A stretch of 64,000 nt of DNA from Paenibacillus sp. PCH8. GTDB taxonomy: Bacteria; Bacillota; Bacilli; Paenibacillales; Paenibacillaceae. Every line of letters begins with the position of its first letter. The stretch's first letter is position 1. The notes beneath the pieces are model-generated. The model did not search any database. It saw nothing but the letters and a program-made list of their open reading frames with translations, and was not told where the DNA came from. A program made the translations under genes and the position numbers. The stretch is taken from contig NZ_PKQK01000001.1 of NCBI RefSeq assembly GCF_002968835.1, positions 2,790,001-2,854,000 on the forward strand, written 5' to 3'. Positions 25,637-33,209 of the stretch are shown here, in pieces.

Positions 25637-26545
25637 ATGACAGTGAGAGTCCAACAAGAGAGAGCGGGAGAACGTGGCAGTATTCCGCCTAGCACAAGTC
25701 GCACGAAAACACACAAACGAAGAAAAATCCGGTATGGAAGGGTGAGCATAGCGCTAATGCTCGTGGTACTGTTCGTTATCGGTATTACATATGTATTCCT
25801 TGGAATGACGCATTGGATCAAAAGCGTTGTAGCACCACCTCCAATTACTGTAATCGAACAACCCGCCAAGCTCGGCATGATACAAGTTACTCCGGATGCG
25901 AAGGAGGAGCCGGCACGGTTCCAGGGTCAGGTTCGCAAATTGGCATACATAACGTTTGATGATGGGCCAACGGAATATACGGAACAGCTGCTGGATATAT
26001 TGAAGCAACATGAGGCGAAGGCGACATTTTTCATGATCGGACGTCAGTTGAATCAGCATCCAGAAGCAGTGAAACGGCTGTTGAAGGAAGGCAGTTATCC
26101 TGGACTCCACAGCATCACACATAACTACAAAAAGCTGTATAAGAGCGGCAGTTCTGCAAATTTTGTGAAAGAGTTCAAGAAAGAGCAGAAGATGGTGCAT
26201 GATCTGATTGGTTTTACGCCTCATCTGATTCGTGCACCTTATGGCAGCAGTCCACAGATCGGTGAGACGTTCAGAGGTGATATTGCTGCAGCCGGGTTCA
26301 AAATGTGGGATTGGACGACAGATTCACTCGATTGGAATCTTCCGGGTCAGCCGGACAAGATTGTGGCACGAGTGAGCAAAAGTGTACATCGCGACAAGGA
26401 AGTGATTCTGATGCATGAGCGTGAGCAGACGGTTCAGGCGTTGCCACGGATTCTGAAATTGCTGGAAGATCGGGGTTACGAGTTCGAAGTATACGATCCG
26501 GATGCACACTGGGTAGCCAATTTCAGCGGAGATAGCCGCTTATAA
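25637..26545 (+). CDS. Membrane-anchored polysaccharide deacetylase (NodB domain)
   Basis: 302 aa. A basic N-terminus leads into one membrane helix (about 37-58, IALMLVVLFVIGITYVFLG), placing the enzyme outside. NodB homology domain about 105-290: metal-binding TFDDGPTEYT (Asp-Asp), HSITHNY (His-x3-His), RAPYGSS, WDWTTDSLDW and the catalytic VILMHE. Such enzymes remove acetyl groups from peptidoglycan N-acetylglucosamine or another cell-wall glycan; similar to Bacillus PdaA/PgdA-type proteins, exact substrate unknown. The YkyA-like lipoprotein gene follows within 40 bases, suggesting a cell-envelope operon. Confidence 0.85.
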   Translation: MTVRVQQERAGERGSIPPSTSRTKTHKRRKIRYGRVSIALMLVVLFVIGITYVFLGMTHWIKSVVAPPPITVIEQPAKLGMIQVTPDAKEEPARFQGQVRKLAYITFDDGPTEYTEQLLDILKQHEAKATFFMIGRQLNQHPEAVKRLLKEGSYPGLHSITHNYKKLYKSGSSANFVKEFKKEQKMVHDLIGFTPHLIRAPYGSSPQIGETFRGDIAAAGFKMWDWTTDSLDWNLPGQPDKIVARVSKSVHRDKEVILMHEREQTVQALPRILKLLEDRGYEFEVYDPDAHWVANFSGDSRL

Positions 26546-26582
26546 TATAACAACAAGATGATACATGAGAGGAAGGGCTTGG

Positions 26583-27236
26583 GTGCTAACGAGTAAAAAA
26601 GTGGCGCTTGCGGCAGTTAGCGTATGGCTAATTCTGCTGGTAAGCGGTTGTGGAGAGCCGCAGGAGCCTGCGGCAAATCAGGTGAATCAATTGGTATTAA
26701 GCGGTCAGAAGATTGATCAGAGCCTGAAGGACTTATCCCGTCTTGAGCAGGAAGATATGGCGTTATACAAATCTGTTTTAGATAAAGGAAAGAACAAAAA
26801 TAGTGATATCGAAGCGCTGCTGGATCAGGCGGGAAACCATATTAATGAGCGAAGAATGGTGCTGAAGCAAGCGGAGGGGGTCATGAAACAGACTAACGAA
26901 GACACCGCGGACCTGCGCGTTTCCCTGAAAGAACTGTCATTTGAAAACGAAGAGACACTGGCTCAGGCTGAGAAGGTGCTGGATCAATATGAAGCTAGAG
27001 CACGGACATTTGAGAATTTTGTAGTTTCGTATCAACACAGTCTGGAAGCAGATGAGCAGTTATATGGGCTGATGAGGAAAAGTGTTGATCCTAATCTGGT
27101 TAAGATCAAGCGGGCTATCCGGGTTCGAAATAGTGAATATACGAAGCTCGCTGAAATCCGAAAACAATTCAATTTACAGACCAAAGCCTTCAACGGAGCC
27201 AATGCCAAACTGGTACAGATGGATCAGGAAGGTTGA
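26583..27236 (+). CDS. YkyA-family lipoprotein
   Basis: 217 aa from GTG 26583; the ATG at 26565 is disfavoured because the ribosome site GAGGAAGG lies inside its first codons. Lipobox LILLVSGC with the lipidated Cys near residue 23. The rest is a long Lys/Glu/Gln-rich coiled coil (LKDLSRLEQEDMALYKSVLD, HINERRMVLKQAEGVMKQ, EKVLDQYEARARTFENFV), matching the YkyA/putative cell-wall-binding lipoprotein family. Function unknown; anchored on the outer face of the membrane. Follows the polysaccharide deacetylase on the same strand. Confidence 0.75.
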   Translation: MLTSKKVALAAVSVWLILLVSGCGEPQEPAANQVNQLVLSGQKIDQSLKDLSRLEQEDMALYKSVLDKGKNKNSDIEALLDQAGNHINERRMVLKQAEGVMKQTNEDTADLRVSLKELSFENEETLAQAEKVLDQYEARARTFENFVVSYQHSLEADEQLYGLMRKSVDPNLVKIKRAIRVRNSEYTKLAEIRKQFNLQTKAFNGANAKLVQMDQEG

Positions 27237-27379
27237 ATAGAGGACCTCAAGCATTTGTTCGAACATTTTGCATGATTGATCTGCCTGTCTCCCGTGTAAA
27301 TACTAGTATACAGCCAAACCAATGGATGAGAAGCAACATGGACAAGCATCATTGCGTATAAGCTAACGGAGGTGTTCAT

Positions 27380-28279
27380 ATGCGAAAAGTACGAAAAGAT
27401 AATACAATAAAAGTCAGTGCATCCCTGCTGGTTTTACTTATGGGATTCTCGCTTGTAGCCTGTGGGAATAGTAATCCTGCTGTACAGCCACCTGTGAATA
27501 ATACGGAGGAACAGTCACCAGCGCCGGGGCAACAGCCGGAGGAAAGTGCTGCAATAGAAGCGGAAGGCATCCTGACCGGATGGGCTGATCCGCACACCGT
27601 GGAGATTCGTGTTAACGAAGAGCCGATGTCATTTCAGGTGGGCGAAGGTCTGCAGAAGTCCCTGGATGATATGGATGATGAAGACTCGGTTCGTTTCAAA
27701 TATGTAGAGAAAACCATCGATGCAACGACCAAACAGTTGATACTCACAGAGATTGCCAAAATTGAATCGATTGATGACAACAACGGTTCCAATGCAGGCG
27801 GTGTGATAACATCGGATCGTCCGAAGACGGCGGAGTTGGAAGTGACGGTCGAAGGCATGACCGAGAAGCGCCCGGTGACACTGGCTCAAGCAAAAGGGTA
27901 TTCACTCTATGTATTCGAGCCGATGGCTTTTGACGTAGAAGACCATGAATTAACAATGAAGATTGACCCGGATTATGAGGTAGAGATTGAGAAGCTGCCG
28001 GCGGATTTCAATCTGGATGTTCTGAAGATGGATGCCAAGGAAGAGTTGTCGGAGACTGGGGAAGTAAAGGAGTTAACATCTGAACAGCTCAACAACGGGC
28101 CGATGAAGGATGCCAAACTGTTCATGATGTCCCAGAATGATAGGAAGACACAGTATTTTATAGTTAAAGAACTGGATGGAAAGGGGTTCATTTTCCACAT
28201 CAACGCACCTGTTGGTGAACCTTCTGAAGGTTTCTTGCCTATGGTCTATGCGTCCCTTAATTCTATCATGAAAGAATAG
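27380..28279 (+). CDS. Hypothetical lipoprotein
   Basis: 299 aa. Lipobox MGFSLVAC with Cys at about 28, then a Pro/Glu-rich linker (residues 32-60). Two soluble parts follow: a small beta domain (GILTGWADPHTVEIRVNEEP, FKYVEKTIDATTKQLIL), and a second one beginning at TAELEVTVEGMTEKRPVTLA and containing GYSLYVFEPMAFD and PDYEVEIEKLP. I do not recognise a named family. GGAGGTG seven bases ahead of ATG 27380 supports the start. The preceding 27237-27379 may carry its promoter; it may not be co-transcribed with the YkyA gene. Confidence 0.65.
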   Translation: MRKVRKDNTIKVSASLLVLLMGFSLVACGNSNPAVQPPVNNTEEQSPAPGQQPEESAAIEAEGILTGWADPHTVEIRVNEEPMSFQVGEGLQKSLDDMDDEDSVRFKYVEKTIDATTKQLILTEIAKIESIDDNNGSNAGGVITSDRPKTAELEVTVEGMTEKRPVTLAQAKGYSLYVFEPMAFDVEDHELTMKIDPDYEVEIEKLPADFNLDVLKMDAKEELSETGEVKELTSEQLNNGPMKDAKLFMMSQNDRKTQYFIVKELDGKGFIFHINAPVGEPSEGFLPMVYASLNSIMKE

Positions 28280-28357
28280 ACTGGGCCTGATGTGTAGTAT
28301 CATAACGAGTCGATCCATGAAATAAACCTGATTAACATGATCCATATCCATATCGTG

Positions 28358-28397
28358 AAACAGCGTGTTTCCTCCAAAGAGGTGACACGCTGTTTTG
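28358..28397 (+). terminator. Terminator after the hypothetical lipoprotein
   Basis: AAACAGCGTGT pairs with ACACGCTGTTT, followed by TG and more T. Confidence 0.75.
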
Positions 28398-28412
28398 TTG
28401 AATATCAACGTG

Positions 28413-28471
28413 AAAAGAGCCGGAAAGAACGCTACAGTGCACAGGTTCCTCCCGGCTTCTTCGCCGTGTTT
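28413..28471 (-). terminator. Terminator of the mtlD operon
   Basis: On the minus strand AAGCCGGGAGGAAC pairs imperfectly with GTTCTTTCCGGCTC and is followed by TTTT. Confidence 0.5.
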
Positions 28472-28515
28472 CTATTCTGTTAGCGGGATTAGCCCAATGT
28501 CTTTCCAAAGTATAC

Positions 28516-29688
28516 TCAGGTTAATATGGTCAATTCCTTGCTCCCTTTGAGTTCTTGATAACGGGCGATCACTTGTTGATGAACGGGGTGTTCTTCGGGA
28601 ATGCCCATGCGTTCGCGGATGAAAGTAGAGACGCCATCTTCACAAATCATGTGCTGGAGTTTCATAGCTTCCTCGTCACGTTCGTCATTGAACAGCATTG
28701 CGGCCGCCATGGCAGAAGTTAAATGAGGAATATCAATTCCGAATTCACTGGCCTGCATCGCTGGGCGAACAAGCCGATCATGAGGCGAAAGCTTGCGAAG
28801 GGGGGAACGTCCGACCCGGGTGACCTGATCCGTCAGATTCGGATTGGCAAAGCGTTCCAATATGGTGTCGATATATTTGCTGTGCTTCTGAGCGTTGAAT
28901 CCATGTTTCTGGATGAGCATCTCACCAGTCTCTTCCATAACTTGACGTACCTTGGAACGAAGCGTGGAGTTACTCATCACCTGCCGGATGGTCTTGAATC
29001 CTTTGAGATATCCGAAGTATGCAGCGACACAGTGTCCCGTATTAACCGTAAACATCTTACGCTCAATATAAGGTTCAAGCGAATCCACATAATGGACGCC
29101 ATTGATTTCCTTGAAACCCTCCAGCATTGCAGGACGATGAACAATCCATTCGTAAAAAGGTTCAACAGTGACCTGCAGCGGGTCTTTGTGGTTCTGAGCC
29201 GGAACAATCCGGTCCACAGCTGCATTGGGGAAAGAAACATAACGTTCGGCTTTGGTACGGGTTTGTTCATCAAGGAATGGAAAGATGCGTTTCTTCAGCC
29301 GGGTACTACCGCCGATGGCATTCTCACATGCGATAATGTGCAGTGGTGCCTGATTATTGGTTTTCATGCGGAGTTGAATGCCTTTGGCGATGGGTTCGGC
29401 GATATCGCCGAGTGCGGATACGCCTACAGCGGTGGTAATCAGATCCGCTGTAGCGATCTCTTCAGCTACACGATCCTGCTCACTTACGTTGATGGCAGTC
29501 ACATTGTTAACCATCGTGGTATCCTGATCTGCGTTGGCAAGTGTAATCGGATATTCCTGTCTCTGTTGGAGCATGGAGATTTTCTTAGGGTTACGTGCGA
29601 CAAAGCAGACTTCATAGTCGGAAGCGGACAACATATGACCGATAAAACCGCGGCCTATATTGCCCGCACCAAAATGTACAGCTTTCAT
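28516..29688 (-). CDS. mtlD: Mannitol-1-phosphate 5-dehydrogenase
   Basis: 390 aa, full length for the family. It oxidises mannitol 1-phosphate to fructose 6-phosphate with NAD in the cytoplasm. N-terminal NAD-binding motif VHFGAGNIGRGFIG, then IIACENAIGGST, and the family block FPNAAVDRIVPAQ with the central KMFTVNTGHCVAAYFGYLKG holding the catalytic Lys/His region. Ribosome site GGGGGAG before ATG 29688. Downstream partner of the HAD phosphatase (48-base gap). No mtlA/mtlF PTS genes are in the window, so the mannitol phosphate may come from elsewhere or the pair may work in mannitol synthesis. Confidence 0.92.
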   Translation of the reverse strand: MKAVHFGAGNIGRGFIGHMLSASDYEVCFVARNPKKISMLQQRQEYPITLANADQDTTMVNNVTAINVSEQDRVAEEIATADLITTAVGVSALGDIAEPIAKGIQLRMKTNNQAPLHIIACENAIGGSTRLKKRIFPFLDEQTRTKAERYVSFPNAAVDRIVPAQNHKDPLQVTVEPFYEWIVHRPAMLEGFKEINGVHYVDSLEPYIERKMFTVNTGHCVAAYFGYLKGFKTIRQVMSNSTLRSKVRQVMEETGEMLIQKHGFNAQKHSKYIDTILERFANPNLTDQVTRVGRSPLRKLSPHDRLVRPAMQASEFGIDIPHLTSAMAAAMLFNDERDEEAMKLQHMICEDGVSTFIRERMGIPEEHPVHQQVIARYQELKGSKELTILT

Positions 29689-29736
29689 GTGTGAACTCCC
29701 CCTTCAAAGATTGAATTTCGAAATTCGTGCAGGACC

Positions 29737-30405
29737 TTAGACGGTAGCAACGAGTGGCTTCGAGATCAAATCGTTAAATTCGAGGTCAGTCAAGCAAGAC
29801 AGCCGTTGGTGAGGCATATCAAATTCCAGTGTTCCTGTAATGGTATTCGAGATGACTACGCAGTGCATACCAGCCGCAGCAGCTGCACGCGCGCCGTTAG
29901 GTGAATCCTCAATCGCTACGGCTTCGTCTGCAGTTACTCCAAGGGCTTCAAGCGCTTGATTGTATAGTTCCGGGTCAGGCTTCACATGGGCAACATCATC
30001 TGCCGTGCGGATGACTTCAAAATAATCCTTCAAGTTCAGTTGTTCCAGGTGCTGCTCTACCCAGTCTCGTTTGGAGCTGGAGGCTACAGCCAGTTTCAGT
30101 CCGGCTTTACGTGCTTCATCCAGATAGTTCTGAATGCCTGGACGAACCTGTTCTTTGTTCATCAATGCAGCGTGCTGTAGCTGAACAGACTTCCTGAACG
30201 CTTCCCGATCGATCGGAAGATTCAAATCTGTGATGAGGTACTCATAAGGATTAAATGTTTTCAGACTGGTACCGATGCATTGTGAATACATCTCCAGAGT
30301 TAGATCCACGCCGTGTTCCTTGTAAGCATCACGAAAAGCAATATACCACGCTGTCTCTGTATCAATAATCGTTCCGTCGAAATCAAAAACCAGTGCCTTA
30401 ATCAT
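29737..30405 (-). CDS. HAD-superfamily sugar-phosphate phosphatase/phosphoglucomutase-like
   Basis: 222 aa with the HAD motifs FDFDGTIIDTE (nucleophile Asp), ASSSKRDWV, KPDPELY and IEDSPNGARAA. This is the beta-phosphoglucomutase/2-deoxyglucose-6-phosphatase subgroup with a helical cap. Placed first in an operon with mtlD; a hexitol-phosphate phosphatase such as mannitol-1-phosphatase is a reasonable inference, giving mannitol from fructose 6-phosphate together with MtlD. Ribosome site ACAGGAGG before ATG 30405. Confidence 0.8.
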   Translation of the reverse strand: MIKALVFDFDGTIIDTETAWYIAFRDAYKEHGVDLTLEMYSQCIGTSLKTFNPYEYLITDLNLPIDREAFRKSVQLQHAALMNKEQVRPGIQNYLDEARKAGLKLAVASSSKRDWVEQHLEQLNLKDYFEVIRTADDVAHVKPDPELYNQALEALGVTADEAVAIEDSPNGARAAAAAGMHCVVISNTITGTLEFDMPHQRLSCLTDLEFNDLISKPLVATV

Positions 30406-30906
30406 AAATTTGTTCCTCCTGTTTCAGAATTGATTTGGTAATTGAATGAAATGAAAGTTTTCTGCAAATTCATTCCTGTATATTCATTAACCTGCGGGAT
30501 GTTAGTTGACGCAGTAACCCGGAAATAATGATTAATCTGGGAAAAAATATGCGGTGAAGCTAATAAAACCGTAACATAGGACAAACTGAGGGATCAAGCG
30601 CGTTATGATTGTTTACATTGAAAATTTTCATATGTATGACTCATTTTCAGAAAATGCAGAACTTTGTAAAGCGTTAACCTCTTTACATGTAAGCGGTGTA
30701 CTGAATAAACTGTTTTTTCAGTGCAATAAAAATAAATGTTTTTTATGAAAATGGGATTCGTTGACCGTTCAACAGCTTTCGACACTTTTATAATAGAAGA
30801 AATGGAACAAATGCAATTTGATTTAATTGGCTTTACGCAGGATCAGCGCATGTGGGAGAATGGAAGAATGAGTATGAAAATATGTGGAATAAGGGAGGTA
30901 TATGAG
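30406..30906. other. Divergent intergenic region, mtlD operon / ADP-ribosylglycohydrolase
   Basis: About 500 bases without a convincing gene. A weak cre-like site ATGTAAGCGGTGTACT lies at 30687-30702 (the final CA of the consensus is inverted). A frame open from 30736 runs into the next gene, but its first 57 codons look non-coding and ATG 30907 has the ribosome site. Confidence 0.35.
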
Positions 30907-31836
30907 ATGCTGCAAAAGGACCGTTTCGATGGATGTTTGATCGGGCTTGCAGCGGGTGATGCACTCGGGACGACTGTGGAATTCAGCAGTCCGGGCACGT
31001 TTGAAGCTGTTACAGATATCGTTGGTGGCGGTGTATTTGGGCTGAAGGCCGGACAATGGACGGATGATACGTCAATGGCACTGTGTCTCGCGGAAAGTCT
31101 CATACGTCATGAGAACTTCGATGCTGGCGATCAGATGCGCAGATATACCAATTGGTACAAGGTTGGTTACATGAGCAGCACGGGAGAGTGCTTCGATATT
31201 GGTGGAGCCACACGAAGTGCACTAGAGCGGTTTGCCAGAACGGAGGAAGCCTACAGCGGATCGATGGACCCGATGACGGCGGGCAATGGCTCTATTATGA
31301 GGCTTGCTCCAGTCGCTATGGCCTATGCCAATCAGCCAGCAGAGGCGGTTCATTATGCAGGGCTTAGCTCCCGAACAACCCATGCTGCAACGGAAAGTAT
31401 TGAAGCCTGTGAGGTGCTTGCTGCGATACTTGTTGCTGGAATACGCGGAGCGGACAAGAACGTTATGTTGTTACCGGAGACATGCCGACAGTGGAGGGTG
31501 GAGCCTTCTTTTTCACCAGCAATCGAAGAGGTTGTTACGGGTTCCTATCGGAGTAAAGAACCGCCTGAAATCAAGGGGAGTGGTTATGTTGTGCGTTCAC
31601 TTGAAGCAGCCTTATGGGCGTTCTATAAATCCTCAAGCTATGAGGAAGGCGCGTTGCTCGCTGTTAATCTGGGTGATGACGCGGATACGACTGGGGCTGT
31701 GTACGGACAAATTGCTGGTGCTTATTATGGGCTCAGTGGCATTCCGGAGAACTGGCGGGACAAGCTGGCCATGCGTGAAACGCTCGATCAATTATCTGAA
31801 GGGTTATGGTTGAAGGCGACAGGCCATCGTGGATAA
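30907..31836 (+). CDS. ADP-ribosylglycohydrolase family protein
   Basis: 309 aa from ATG 30907, preceded by AAGGGAGG at eight bases. DraG/ADP-ribosylglycohydrolase fold: FDGCLIGLAAGDALGTTVEF, the metal-binding GQWTDDTSMAL, GNGSIMRLAPV, and the C-terminal metal site NLGDDADTTGAVYGQIAGAY. The conserved Asp pairs for the binuclear magnesium centre are present, so it should be active, hydrolysing ADP-ribose from protein, small molecule or nucleic acid; substrate unknown. The MFS exporter follows 55 bases later on the same strand. Confidence 0.88.
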   Translation: MLQKDRFDGCLIGLAAGDALGTTVEFSSPGTFEAVTDIVGGGVFGLKAGQWTDDTSMALCLAESLIRHENFDAGDQMRRYTNWYKVGYMSSTGECFDIGGATRSALERFARTEEAYSGSMDPMTAGNGSIMRLAPVAMAYANQPAEAVHYAGLSSRTTHAATESIEACEVLAAILVAGIRGADKNVMLLPETCRQWRVEPSFSPAIEEVVTGSYRSKEPPEIKGSGYVVRSLEAALWAFYKSSSYEEGALLAVNLGDDADTTGAVYGQIAGAYYGLSGIPENWRDKLAMRETLDQLSEGLWLKATGHRG

Positions 31837-31891
31837 AGTGCGATAAAAACAGAACAAACAGACATATGAAAGACAGGAGAAGAGAACATCC

Positions 31892-33139
31892 ATGAGCAAG
31901 GCAGAACATACAACAGAACCACAAGCTTCACAGTCCGGTAAACGAGGGGTGTTTCCATTATCCCTGTTATGCCTGACGATCGGGGCATTTGCCATTGGCA
32001 TGACTGAGTTTATTATTATGGGCTTATTGCCGAACGTGGCAACAGATCTGAATGTGAGCATTCCGCAAGCAGGGCAACTCATCACGGGATATGCGCTCGG
32101 TGTGGCCGTTGGCGCACCAATCCTCACTGTGTTCACACACAAGATTCCGCAGAAAAAATTACTGGTGCTGCTCATGTGCATTTTCATCATCTGTAACGCA
32201 TTGTCAGTGATTGCTCCAACATATGGGTTGCTGATTTCGGCACGAATTCTAACGGCATTCGCCCATGGTACGTTCCTCGGTGTAGGTTCAATTATGGCGA
32301 CTCGCCTGGTTGCACCGGAGAGAAGGGCAGGCGCTGTATCCGTTGTGCTCGCAGGTCTTACGATTGCCAACATTATTGGTGTTCCCTTTGGTACATTTAT
32401 CGGGCAAGAGCTCGGGTGGCGGTCATCCTTCGGGGCAATTACAATTCTAGGCATCATTTCGTTAATCGGCATTATTCGTTTCATTCCAGTCATTCCGCAA
32501 GGAGCACCAGCGAACCTTGGACAGCAATTCCGGAATCTGGTTCGTCCACAAGTGTTACTGGTTCTGCTCGTTGGGGCGATGGGCTGTGGAAGCCTGTTTA
32601 CTGTGTTCACCTATATTGCACCGATGCTGATGGACATTAGCGGTTTTGCCGAGCAGAGTGTAACCTGGATTCTGGTACTGTTCGGCTTCGGTGTAACCCT
32701 GGGCAATATGGTTGGCGGCCGTCTGGCAGACTGGAAGTTGATGCCTTCGTTGATCGTCAACTTTGGAATCCTGGCCGTTCTTCTGGCTACACTCACGCTG
32801 ACGCTGGAGAATCCGTATCTTGCTGTAATCACGATTTTCTTCTGGGGTGTTGCTGCGTTTGGCATTATGCCAGGATTGCAGATTCGAATCATGAATATGA
32901 CCCGTGAAGCGCCGCTGCTGGCGACAACCTCAAGTCATTCGGCGTTTAACCTGGGGAATGCGGCTGGTGCCTATATGGGTGGGTATGCCATCACGCATAC
33001 GGGACTTATTTCAGTTCCGTTGTATGCCGCAGTTATTGCTGCACTGGGTTTGATCGGTTTATTCATCAGTCTGTTGATGAATGACAAACAGACCTCACCC
33101 GAGGGGCCAGACGTGGTTAATCCAGTATCCGTACACTAA
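31892..33139 (+). CDS. MFS transporter (DHA1 / AraJ-like)
   Basis: 415 aa with 12 predicted membrane helices. N-terminal PLSLLCLTIGAFAIGMTEFI and MGLLPNVATDLNVSIPQAGQ are hallmarks of the arabinose-efflux/drug-proton antiporter subgroup (AraJ, YbcL, PbuE types); a basic motif A-like segment (HKIPQKKLL) follows helix 2. Expected to export a drug, sugar or purine using the proton gradient. Probably co-transcribed with the ADP-ribosylglycohydrolase gene. Ends at a strong terminator. Confidence 0.88.
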   Translation: MSKAEHTTEPQASQSGKRGVFPLSLLCLTIGAFAIGMTEFIIMGLLPNVATDLNVSIPQAGQLITGYALGVAVGAPILTVFTHKIPQKKLLVLLMCIFIICNALSVIAPTYGLLISARILTAFAHGTFLGVGSIMATRLVAPERRAGAVSVVLAGLTIANIIGVPFGTFIGQELGWRSSFGAITILGIISLIGIIRFIPVIPQGAPANLGQQFRNLVRPQVLLVLLVGAMGCGSLFTVFTYIAPMLMDISGFAEQSVTWILVLFGFGVTLGNMVGGRLADWKLMPSLIVNFGILAVLLATLTLTLENPYLAVITIFFWGVAAFGIMPGLQIRIMNMTREAPLLATTSSHSAFNLGNAAGAYMGGYAITHTGLISVPLYAAVIAALGLIGLFISLLMNDKQTSPEGPDVVNPVSVH

Positions 33140-33152
33140 AAGTATAGTCAAG

Positions 33153-33198
33153 AAAGCCTCAGTCCTCCTGCTTAATAGCAGGAAGCTGAGGCTTTTTG
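33153..33198. terminator. Bidirectional terminator
   Basis: AAAGCCTCAG and TCCTGCT pair with AGCAGGA and CTGAGGCTTT, with TTTTT on the plus side and A-rich flank on the other. It ends both the MFS gene and the convergent discoidin-domain gene. Confidence 0.85.
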
Positions 33199-33209
33199 GT
33201 TATGTCGCT

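Noticed and set aside
25754-26224. 156-codon minus-strand frame opposite the polysaccharide deacetylase
   Set aside because: The plus strand encodes all NodB motifs; the antisense frame has no ribosome site.
28723-29694. 323-codon plus-strand frame opposite mtlD
   Set aside because: Antisense shadow of a clearly conserved gene, without a start signal.
30736-30906. Long N-terminal extension of the ADP-ribosylglycohydrolase
   Set aside because: No homology or ribosome site; AAGGGAGG supports ATG 30907, where the family begins.
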